10,736 nucleotides of DNA from Candidatus Zixiibacteriota bacterium (GTDB lineage Bacteria > Zixibacteria > MSB-5A5 > SM23-73-2), in the NCBI GenBank assembly GCA_030615745.1, contig JAUWYR010000057.1:1-10736 (forward strand), given 5' to 3'. The translations under genes were made by a program, and so were the position numbers. A model generated the notes under the pieces. That model made no database searches and was not told the origin of the DNA. It worked only from the letters and a program-made list of their open reading frames with translations. Each line of letters opens with the position of its first letter. Position 1 is the first letter of the stretch. Below, piece by piece: positions 6,211-10,736 of the stretch.

Positions 6211-6238
6211 TTGACTTCTCTTTTGCGGTTTCTAAATT
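6211..6238 (+). promoter_or_regulatory. Candidate promoter for the threonine aldolase gene
   Basis: TTGACT (6211-6216) and TAAATT (6233-6238) are separated by 16 bp. Transcription would start near 6245, giving a leader of about 90 nt before ATG 6335. In the leader GTGAAAA (6249-6255) can pair with TTTTCAC (6278-6284), and a CCTCCTCC stretch lies between or at the edge of these arms. Confidence 0.4.
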
Positions 6239-6334
6239 GATTAAAAAAGTGAAAAACGGATGAACAAAACCTCCTCCTTTTCACATATCATATGCGTAGC
6301 AGAATCTTTATAGCTCAGAAAAATTGAATAAATT

Positions 6335-7390
6335 ATGAGGAATTATCCAGAACGTTCTTCGGTAATCGACTTAAGAAGCGATACCGTTACCAAACCCTCT
6401 TTAGCAATGAGGGAGGCTATTTTTAAGGCTGAGGTTGGGGATGATGTTTTCGGGGACGACCCTACTGTTGTTAAATTGGAGATGATTATCGCAGATTTGT
6501 TAGGCAAAGAATATGCCCTTTTTGTTCCGAGCGGGACCATGGCTAATCAGATCGCCTTGCGGAGTTTGACTCAGCCCGGGGATGAGGTCATCTTAGAGAA
6601 AGACTCTCATATTTTTAACTATGAAGCAGGCTCTGCCTCTGCTCTGTCCGGTTTACAGCTTCTACCTATCAAAGGCAAAAGAGGCGTTATCACCAAAGAA
6701 CAGATCGAAGCTGAGATAAGACCAGAGGACATCCATCATCCCAGATCAAAGATTATCTCTTTAGAGAATACCCATAATCGAGCAGGAGGGACTATCTTTC
6801 CCTTAGATGAAATTAAAAGAATTTTCAAATTAGCAAAAGAGAATAATCTCAAGCTATATTTAGATGGTGCCAGGTTGTGGAATGCAGTTATTGCAACAGG
6901 TATACCTTTACATAAATGGGCAAAAAATTTTCATTCAGTATCAGTATGTCTTTCCAAAGGATTAGGAGCTCCGATCGGCTCGGTTTTAGCAGGAGATGAG
7001 GAGTTTATTAAAAAAGCAAGAAGGATAAGAAAAATGTATGGTGGAGGGATGAGGCAGGTTGGGATTATCGCTTCAGCAGGAATATATGCGGTTGAGAATA
7101 ATTTCAACCGATTGATCGAGGATCACAGAAATGCAAAACTTTTAGCTGAGAGGTTATCCGAGCTAAAAGGTATCAAAATCGATCTGGAAAGCGTCCATAC
7201 AAATATCGTAGTTTTAGACATTTCCGAATCTGGTAAGGATGTTCCTTCAGTTATAAAAGAATTAAAAGAAAAAGGGGTTTTGGTTGTTCCTTTTGGAAAA
7301 ACGAAGATAAGGGTAGTTTGTCATTTAGATGTTACAAGAGATGATATTCTAAGGGCGTTGGAGAAGTTCAAGGAGGTTTTTGAAAGTTAA
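6335..7390 (+). CDS. ltaE: Low-specificity L-threonine aldolase (PLP-dependent)
   Basis: The 351-residue product cleaves L-threonine and L-allo-threonine to glycine and acetaldehyde and belongs to the beta-eliminating lyase, fold-type I PLP family. It starts with the family hallmark DLRSDTVTKP (residues 12-21). EVGDDVFGDDPT (33-44) follows, then FVPSGTMANQIA, His92 in the EKDSHIF region that stacks on the cofactor, and LYLDGAR with Asp177 and Arg180. The Schiff-base lysine is Lys208 in SVCLSKGLGAPIGS. Length is normal for the family. ATG 6335 is the only sensible start, adding about ten residues before the usual beginning; no Shine-Dalgarno is visible. The gene stands alone, with repeat-rich DNA on both sides carrying the same modules, and likely has its own promoter at about 6211. 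Confidence 0.93.
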   Translation: MRNYPERSSVIDLRSDTVTKPSLAMREAIFKAEVGDDVFGDDPTVVKLEMIIADLLGKEYALFVPSGTMANQIALRSLTQPGDEVILEKDSHIFNYEAGSASALSGLQLLPIKGKRGVITKEQIEAEIRPEDIHHPRSKIISLENTHNRAGGTIFPLDEIKRIFKLAKENNLKLYLDGARLWNAVIATGIPLHKWAKNFHSVSVCLSKGLGAPIGSVLAGDEEFIKKARRIRKMYGGGMRQVGIIASAGIYAVENNFNRLIEDHRNAKLLAERLSELKGIKIDLESVHTNIVVLDISESGKDVPSVIKELKEKGVLVVPFGKTKIRVVCHLDVTRDDILRALEKFKEVFES

Positions 7391-7412
7391 ATTCCTAACA
7401 GATTAAACAGAT

Positions 7413-7480
7413 TAGTAGACAGTATTCAGTAGACAGTAGACAGAAAACAGAAAACGGTAGACAGTAAACGGTAAACGGTT
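7413..7480. repeat. Second heptanucleotide array
   Basis: From 7427 the units run CAGTAGA, CAGTAGA, CAGAAAA, CAGAAAA, CGGTAGA, CAGTAAA, CGGTAAA, CGGTT without a gap, preceded by imperfect units from about 7413. They are the same degenerate 7-mer as at 266-508. As there, the array lies close behind a stop codon, about 20 bp after the threonine aldolase gene. Confidence 0.85.
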
Positions 7481-7485
7481 GCTCT

Positions 7486-7521
7486 AAAGGGATGTTATCA
7501 TCCCCGTTTAAATTTTTTTAG
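7486..7521. repeat. Module A, copy 2
   Basis: GGGATG/CATCCC pair around TTAT (7489-7504) and are followed by CCGTTTAAATT and TTTTTAG, matching 5959-5994 with few changes. The change from T in copy 1 to C in copy 2 replaces a G-T pair by G-C, so pairing is preserved. Confidence 0.7.
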
Positions 7522-7531
7522 GGTATAGTTT

Positions 7532-7555
7532 GTCGAAATTGGAATTTCGACCTAC
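7532..7555. repeat. Module C, copy 2: CTAC-footed hairpin
   Basis: GTCGAAATT/AATTTCGAC around GG, followed by CTAC at 7552-7555. It is identical to 6130-6153, including the preceding T. An eight-base T-run follows, which could make it a terminator on the plus strand. Confidence 0.75.
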
Positions 7556-7575
7556 TTTTTTTTATCACTCTGCAA

Positions 7576-7615
7576 GGGAGCCCACCCTGGCCGGGCAGGC
7601 AAGGGGCTCCCCTAC
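7576..7615. repeat. Long GC-rich hairpin with CTAC foot
   Basis: GGGAGCCC (7576-7583) pairs with GGGCTCCC (7604-7611), and CTAC follows at 7612-7615. The 20-base loop is GC-rich and contains further self-complementary bases. It is the GC-rich counterpart of the AT-rich hairpins nearby, with the same foot. Confidence 0.65.
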
Positions 7616-7621
7616 ATTTCT

Positions 7622-7669
7622 GGAGTGCAATCCATATGGATTGCGAGCAAAAACAAGTTTTTGCACTCC
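7622..7669. repeat. REPIN-like inverted doublet with GGAGT and ACTCC outer feet
   Basis: GGAGT (7622-7626) precedes the perfect palindrome GCAATCCAT/ATGGATTGC (7627-7644). Two bases later GCAAAAAC/GTTTTTGC (7647-7664) is followed by ACTCC (7665-7669). The outer feet are exact inverted copies, while the two stems are unrelated apart from GCAA at their base. The right unit is module B, also found at 6009-6031. Confidence 0.75.
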
Positions 7670-7743
7670 TTTTTAACTATAATCTTGTTTCTCTGCACAA
7701 AGAAAGTATTGGGTATAGCGTATTATAAAGTGCAATATATTTC

Positions 7744-7770
7744 TTGACAAATCTTTGCAATAAATTATTT
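7744..7770 (+). promoter_or_regulatory. Promoter of the tRNA-Gln gene
   Basis: A perfect -35 TTGACA occurs at 7744-7749. The -10 is uncertain in the AT-rich DNA that follows; TTATTT at 7765-7770 has a 15-bp spacer. The tRNA begins at 7784. Confidence 0.5.
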
Positions 7771-7779
7771 TTTCATAGA

Positions 7780-9291
7780 TTACTGGGGGATCGTCCAGTG
7801 GTAGGACACATGGCTCTGGACCATGGAACCGGGGTTCGAATCCCTGTCCCCCAGCCAATCTTCCGTTTTGACCCCTTTGGCTAAGATGTCAAAGGGTTTT
7901 CTGTATGTGGCACAAAGAGTTCCATTAGTGAGGGTGCAGTTCGAAAGTATATAATCCAAAAGTTTCCTCTTTTCAAAGGCATTTTGGCTAAGATAAAGGG
8001 GATAAGCACGATGTGCCAGTTCTAAGATTTTTACTCCCTGGTCAAAGTAGTTTACATTGGCGTTCTCGTGTTTTTCAATTTTCTCCCTTATTGCCTGTTG
8101 TTCGTCTCTCCATTCTTCAGATTTCTCTCTCCAGAAGTCCTCAGTTATCTTGCCATCTAATTTGTCCAAATAGACTTGGTCGAGTCGATTTTGAATTCTT
8201 ACATACTGAGCATTTAGGTTCTTTATCATCTGGTCATGGTATTCCTTCTCGTCCTTATGACTCAATCTTAAAGCTTCCTTTATCAATTCCAGATGTGTTT
8301 TGTCTATGCAAATATTTTTGACAGTTTCGCCCAACTTCTCTTCCAATTCTTCTTCCCTAATCCAGGAATTGCCACATTTGCCTTTAAAGCCGGTGCAGTG
8401 ATAGTAGATATATTTTCCTTTTTTGATTTCTGCAGTTATAGTGCATCCGCATTTTCCGCAGGTCAAAAGCCCTCCAAAAGCAAAGGTTCTATTGGAATAT
8501 TTAGGTTTGTTTTGCCTTTTGAAGACCTCTTGCACTGTGTCAAACAATTCCTTGCTTATGATAGGTGGGTGATTGCCTTTATAAATTTTTCCGTCCCATT
8601 TGAAGTATCCGGTATAAAAGGTGTTTTTTAATATCCTTTCTGCGTTGCTTCTGCTGATGTATTTTTCAGACTTTCTATATTTTAAACCTTCTTCTATGCA
8701 CTTTTGTCTGATAGCGGAGATGGAATAATTCCCGGACGCATACCATTGGAACATCAGTTTAATAAAAGGTGCTCTTTTGGGGTCAATTTCGATGGTGTGA
8801 GTTTCCTTGTTATTGATATATCCCAAAGGTGCTTTGTTGGGATACCCACCTTGCTCTACCTTTTCAGTAAGTCCTTTTTTAACCTCATCAGACAGATTAT
8901 CAATATAATTTTTCGCCATCAGCACTTTTATTCCGTGTATAAACTTCTGATGTGACTTAGAATCCTTGCTTAAAACTTCACCTTCTTTGACCAGATGTAT
9001 CTCTAAATCAAGCTCATCTATTGTTATATAATCTTTGAAATTTCTGTAAAGTCTATCTGTTTTTTCAACAAGGATGGTGTTAACCTCAGGATTTTTCTGA
9101 AGGAATTTTATCATCTCCCCAAAGTTTGCTCTTCCGGCTTTTTTGGCTGTTTCAACGTCGATGAATTCTTTAACTATTTTGAGATTGTTTTTATAGGCGT
9201 AGTCTTTGAGGAGTCTTAGCTGAGCAGGTATAGAATATCCTTCTTTTTCCTGCTCTTTGCTGGATACTCTTGCGTAAACAATCGCTTTCAT
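7780..9291 (-). CDS. Large serine recombinase / site-specific integrase
   Basis: The 503-residue product has a resolvase-type catalytic domain at the N-terminus (residues 1-about 140). YARVSS gives nucleophile Ser10, with Arg8 beside it, and EKTDRLYRN gives Arg80 and Arg83. A recombinase DNA-binding domain follows (about 145-265, with PLGYINN and the ILKNTFYTGYF region). Next is a zinc ribbon (Cys278, Cys281, Cys299, Cys306) and a coiled coil (about 340-410), which in this family controls the direction of recombination. Such enzymes integrate and excise phages, ICEs and genomic islands. Residues 479-503 are encoded by the antisense of the entire tRNA-Gln gene, with TAA two bases beyond it. 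The native C-terminus in the excised element is therefore probably different. ATG 9291 is preceded by a weak site, TTAGAGAA. A 62-bp gap separates it from the nuclease gene. Confidence 0.92.
   Translation of the reverse strand: MKAIVYARVSSKEQEKEGYSIPAQLRLLKDYAYKNNLKIVKEFIDVETAKKAGRANFGEMIKFLQKNPEVNTILVEKTDRLYRNFKDYITIDELDLEIHLVKEGEVLSKDSKSHQKFIHGIKVLMAKNYIDNLSDEVKKGLTEKVEQGGYPNKAPLGYINNKETHTIEIDPKRAPFIKLMFQWYASGNYSISAIRQKCIEEGLKYRKSEKYISRSNAERILKNTFYTGYFKWDGKIYKGNHPPIISKELFDTVQEVFKRQNKPKYSNRTFAFGGLLTCGKCGCTITAEIKKGKYIYYHCTGFKGKCGNSWIREEELEEKLGETVKNICIDKTHLELIKEALRLSHKDEKEYHDQMIKNLNAQYVRIQNRLDQVYLDKLDGKITEDFWREKSEEWRDEQQAIREKIEKHENANVNYFDQGVKILELAHRAYPLYLSQNAFEKRKLLDYILSNCTLTNGTLCATYRKPFDILAKGVKTEDWLGDRDSNPGSMVQSHVSYHWTIPQ
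7784..7857 (+). tRNA. tRNA-Gln, anticodon CUG, CCA end encoded
   Basis: The 74-nt sequence folds as a standard cloverleaf. The acceptor TGGGGGA pairs with TCCCCCA. The D arm is GTCC-AGTGGTA-GGAC. The anticodon arm is CATGG-CTCTGGA-CCATG, with CTG at positions 34-36. The variable region is 4 nt. The T arm is CGGGG-TTCGAAT-CCCTG with one G-T pair. G is the discriminator and CCA is encoded. It therefore reads CAG codons. The gene is complete and apparently functional although a serine recombinase gene runs antisense through all of it. Confidence 0.95.
7784..7857. other. Probable attachment site at the tRNA-Gln gene
   Basis: The recombinase gene abuts and reads into the 3' end of the tRNA, the usual site where integrating elements recombine and restore the tRNA. 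I find no second copy of the tRNA 3' end to the right in this window, so the other end of the element is either outside or has only a very short core repeat. The exact crossover base cannot be read. Confidence 0.4.
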
Positions 9292-9353
9292 GTAATTTCT
9301 CTAACTTTGCCTCACTCTATTAAGCTATCTTTTCAGTTCCTGACCGATTTATG

Positions 9354-10178
9354 TCATAGAATAAACAGCTTGCTTTCTGCCTGAGCAAGAATTGTATCTC
9401 TTAGTCCTCGGCATAATGGCACAAGTGCATCAAAACCTAAACCGAGGTTATTCTTAAATAAGCTCTCTGAAAGTATCAAATATTTCCACTCCTGAGGCTG
9501 GCGAAATTCGCCTGGTGGTGGAACTGTTGACGCCTGCTCACACCAAGCAACTGCCGCTCTAACCTTGACTGTAACATTGGGGCTATTTAAGTCTCTATCT
9601 GCCTTGGTTTCCACAAGATAATCCCTGTCAGCTGTTTTTACGATAAAGTCTACCTCATAGTTTCTCAGGATACCTGTTTCATCCCTATATGTGATTTTCA
9701 ACTTGTGCCGTCTATCCAGTTTAGAGTAAGAGAGAACTTCTGCTGACGGATTTAATGTATTTATCATAAAATCTCGTTCAAATCCTCCCCCTTTGACTTG
9801 ATAACCGAGTCTTGGATATATACTCTTATCCGTCTCTATCGATTTACTCTCCCTTACCATAATCCTCGGAACATCTGATAGTTTACCCCAAATCCCCTTT
9901 ACCTCATATTTGTATCCCTCTATCAGTTTCACTATCGCCTGATGGATGGTTTGAACGATATGATCAAAGACAACTGTATAATTCAAAACACAGTAGTTTT
10001 CCTGTTTGGTAAAGTCGATAGATTCCCCAAAGCAATATTCGGACACATAATCATCAATCAATTCTGCAATCTTTGCCTGTTGTGCTGTAAGAATAGAAGT
10101 TCTTCCCCTTATTGCTACTGCTCTGGATGCCTGTCTTAAGAAATGCGAATAATCAAAATCCTCATTATCCAGTTTCAT
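9354..10178 (-). CDS. Orphan C-terminal nuclease module of a type III restriction (Res) protein
   Basis: The 274 residues resemble the C-terminal part of type III Res subunits and related DEAD/DEAH restriction helicases. The region includes ILTAQQAKIAELIDDY (29-44), GFERDF (132-137), YRDETGILRNYEVDFIV and VETKADRD. The PD-(D/E)XK site is visible as Asp177 followed by Glu190-Thr-Lys192. Full-length Res proteins are roughly 900-1000 residues with an N-terminal helicase, which is absent here. There is no Mod methylase in the window. Either this is a truncated remnant carried by the element, or a free-standing nuclease with its own start. ATG 10178 overlaps the preceding small ORF by 14 bp, which suggests translational coupling and favours expression. 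The reading frame itself is intact to TGA. Family assignment is from recall of the motif order, not a search. Confidence 0.7.
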   Translation of the reverse strand: MKLDNEDFDYSHFLRQASRAVAIRGRTSILTAQQAKIAELIDDYVSEYCFGESIDFTKQENYCVLNYTVVFDHIVQTIHQAIVKLIEGYKYEVKGIWGKLSDVPRIMVRESKSIETDKSIYPRLGYQVKGGGFERDFMINTLNPSAEVLSYSKLDRRHKLKITYRDETGILRNYEVDFIVKTADRDYLVETKADRDLNSPNVTVKVRAAVAWCEQASTVPPPGEFRQPQEWKYLILSESLFKNNLGLGFDALVPLCRGLRDTILAQAESKLFIL

Positions 10179-10341
10179 TTTTAAAACCTTTGACAGATTT
10201 TTTATCTACAAAATTCTTGCATTTTCGGGCCATCATTTTCGTGGGCATACCTTTGAATCTGATGCACCACAAACCTTCTGGTGTTTTGACAGAGCAGATA
10301 CAGCGGAAACATTTTAGACTATTTTTGTTTAGCTTTGTCAT
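10165..10341 (-). CDS. Small Cys-rich protein overlapping the nuclease gene
   Basis: This ORF encodes 58 residues from ATG 10341 to TAA 10165-10167. It contains CFRCIC (Cys11, 14, 16), then GLWCIRF (Cys26) and KCKNF (Cys41), followed by a Lys-rich tail. The spacing suggests a small zinc-binding protein. Evidence for a real gene is the coherent, Cys- and Lys-rich composition and the 14-bp overlap with the nuclease start. Against it are the short length and the lack of a clear ribosome site. An upstream stop occurs 13 codons before the ATG. TTGTCG and CATAAA, 17 bp apart in the DNA just upstream, could serve as a promoter. I do not recognise the family, and a functional link with the nuclease is inference. 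Confidence 0.5.
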   Translation of the reverse strand: MTKLNKNSLKCFRCICSVKTPEGLWCIRFKGMPTKMMARKCKNFVDKKSVKGFKNETG

Positions 10342-10400
10342 TGAAGATAATTTGGGAGAGCTTTTTAAGAAGTTAATTTATGAAGCATGCTATTTATGCC

Positions 10401-10418
10401 GACAATTCAGAAATTGTC
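10401..10418. repeat. Perfect hairpin upstream of the leftward operon
   Basis: GACAATT and AATTGTC pair perfectly around CAGA. It sits about 60 bp upstream of the small Cys-rich ORF start, close to its putative -35, so it could be an operator. It lacks a GTAG or GGAG foot and is not counted with the REP-like hairpins. Confidence 0.5.
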
Positions 10419-10503
10419 TTTGATGAAAAACTTGACTTTACGTTAGTATTATTTCTCTATCTGCGTCTGCTTAGAAAGAGGCTAAAGCTTCTTTGTAGAT
10501 GAG

Positions 10504-10571
10504 TGTGCAAAAGTTGTCCTCGCGGAATCCAATTAAAAAGCTCCGTCTTCATAGACTAGGACTTTTACACA
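10504..10571. repeat. Imperfect inverted repeat in the gene-free stretch at the right
   Basis: The arm at 10504-10520 (TGTGCAAAAGTTGTCCT) matches the reverse complement of 10558-10571 (AGGACTTTTACACA), except for one substitution and a 2-base insertion. The arms enclose 37 bp. The 248-bp gene-free stretch from 10342 to 10589 holds only this and the hairpin at 10401. The arms could be terminal repeats of a small mobile remnant, or mark the right end of the recombinase element. Confidence 0.45.
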
Positions 10572-10589
10572 TTGACACGCTAAGCTGCT

Positions 10590-10736
10590 TTAGTTGATGA
10601 TCACTATCTTCTTAACCTTATTGAACTTATTAACTTTTATTCAGAGAAGGTAAATTCGGCTAGCTAGATCATTCCCTCTTTTATCTTTGCTGTTCCAATA
10701 GACTTCTTTATTTTCGGCTGTTTGTGTTTCATCGGG
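10590..10736 (-). pseudogene. Degraded C-terminal FlgD/type-IX-like domain of a secreted protein (5' partial)
   Basis: Reading leftwards from the window edge, 31 codons give a stretch containing VYWNSKDKRGNDLASRIYLL, then TGA at 10641-10643. In the same frame 16 more codons read IKVNKFNKVKKIVIIN before TAA at 10590-10592. FlgD-like and type-IX-associated C-terminal domains typically read W-x-G-K-D-x-x-G-N-x-x-A-S-G-I-Y-x-Y-R-L, followed by a Lys-rich, hydrophobic ending. The match continues across the TGA, so a nonsense mutation (for example CGA to TGA at the usual Arg) has probably broken the gene. The usual Gly after A-S is Arg here (GGA to CGA would do it), a further sign of decay. The rest of the gene lies outside the window. 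Confidence 0.65.

Larger units (their letters stand above)
5911..6334. other. Intergenic region rich in hairpin repeats
   Basis: This 424-bp stretch has no credible gene. It holds a GGGATG-type hairpin (5956-5994), an ACTCC-footed hairpin (6009-6031), a CTAC-footed one (6038-6062), an inverted GTAG/CTAC doublet (6098-6153), a 21-bp tandem duplication, and a promoter and leader for the threonine aldolase gene. Three of these modules recur in the region after that gene. Confidence 0.75.
7391..7783. other. Intergenic region with repeat modules and tRNA promoter
   Basis: No gene is seen in these 393 bp. In order it holds a heptamer array, module A copy 2, a CTAC-footed hairpin (module C), a long GC-rich CTAC-footed hairpin, a GGAGT/ACTCC doublet including module B, and the tRNA promoter. 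The opposite-strand frame across the tRNA and into this region is only a tRNA shadow. Confidence 0.75.

Noticed and set aside
6260-6313. 17-codon leader peptide before ltaE
   Set aside because: There is no ribosome site and no regulatory run of Thr or Gly codons; too short to support.
7673-7858. 61-codon minus-strand frame across the tRNA
   Set aside because: It is a reading of the reversed tRNA and adjacent AT-rich intergenic DNA, a common artefact.
8013-8955. Plus-strand frames inside the recombinase gene
   Set aside because: They are shadows of the recombinase, whose catalytic and zinc-binding motifs are clear on the minus strand.
10112-10423. 103-codon plus-strand frame
   Set aside because: It covers the antisense of the nuclease start and Cys-rich ORF and shows no recognisable domain.
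10641-10643. TGA recoded as an amino acid
   Set aside because: No intact gene in the window has an in-frame TGA, and the nuclease gene appears to end normally at TGA; decay explains the remnant better.

Overview
This window looks like a piece of an uncultured, fairly AT-rich bacterium from the wider FCB assemblage (Bacteroidota relatives such as Zixibacteria, WOR-3, KSB1 or Cloacimonadota). This is an inference from gene style: a secreted dockerin-type protein end, a PorV/PorQ-like outer-membrane protein, a degraded FlgD/type-IX-like C-terminal domain, and generally weak Shine-Dalgarno sequences. The exact phylum cannot be read from the window.

Layout, left to right. Positions 2-271 hold the 3' end of a secreted protein with a two-repeat dockerin domain. 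Positions 266-890 hold no gene: first a three-block array of a degenerate 7-bp repeat, then a GC-rich run of perfect or near-perfect hairpins. Next comes a probable metal-efflux pair, a DUF318/ArsP-type permease (891-1997) followed by an exported thioredoxin-fold protein (2044-2586). A second operon, behind a promoter that would give an almost leaderless mRNA, encodes a PorV/PorQ-like barrel, a lipoprotein foldase with two parvulin domains, and a CTP-dependent polyprenol/diacylglycerol kinase-like membrane protein (2669-5910). A low-specificity L-threonine aldolase gene (6335-7390) stands alone between two repeat-rich intergenic regions that share the same modules. A tRNA-Gln(CUG) gene (7784-7857) follows.

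The right third is transcribed leftwards and looks like an integrated element or its remains: a large serine recombinase (7780-9291) whose last 25 codons are the antisense of the whole tRNA-Gln gene, an orphan C-terminal nuclease module of a type III restriction (Res) protein (9354-10178), and a 58-codon Cys-rich ORF overlapping it by 14 bp (10165-10341). At the right edge is a broken C-terminal FlgD/type-IX-like domain with an in-frame TGA (10590-10736).

The strongest unexplained signal is in the non-coding DNA. At least twelve hairpins carry GTAG or GGAG(T) at one foot (CTAC or ACTCC when read from the other strand), while their stem sequences differ from one hairpin to the next yet stay self-complementary. 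Two sets are arranged as inverted doublets. This is the architecture of REP/REPIN elements mobilised by RAYT (TnpA_REP) transposases, but without conserved stems. No RAYT gene is in the window, so the mechanism is an inference.
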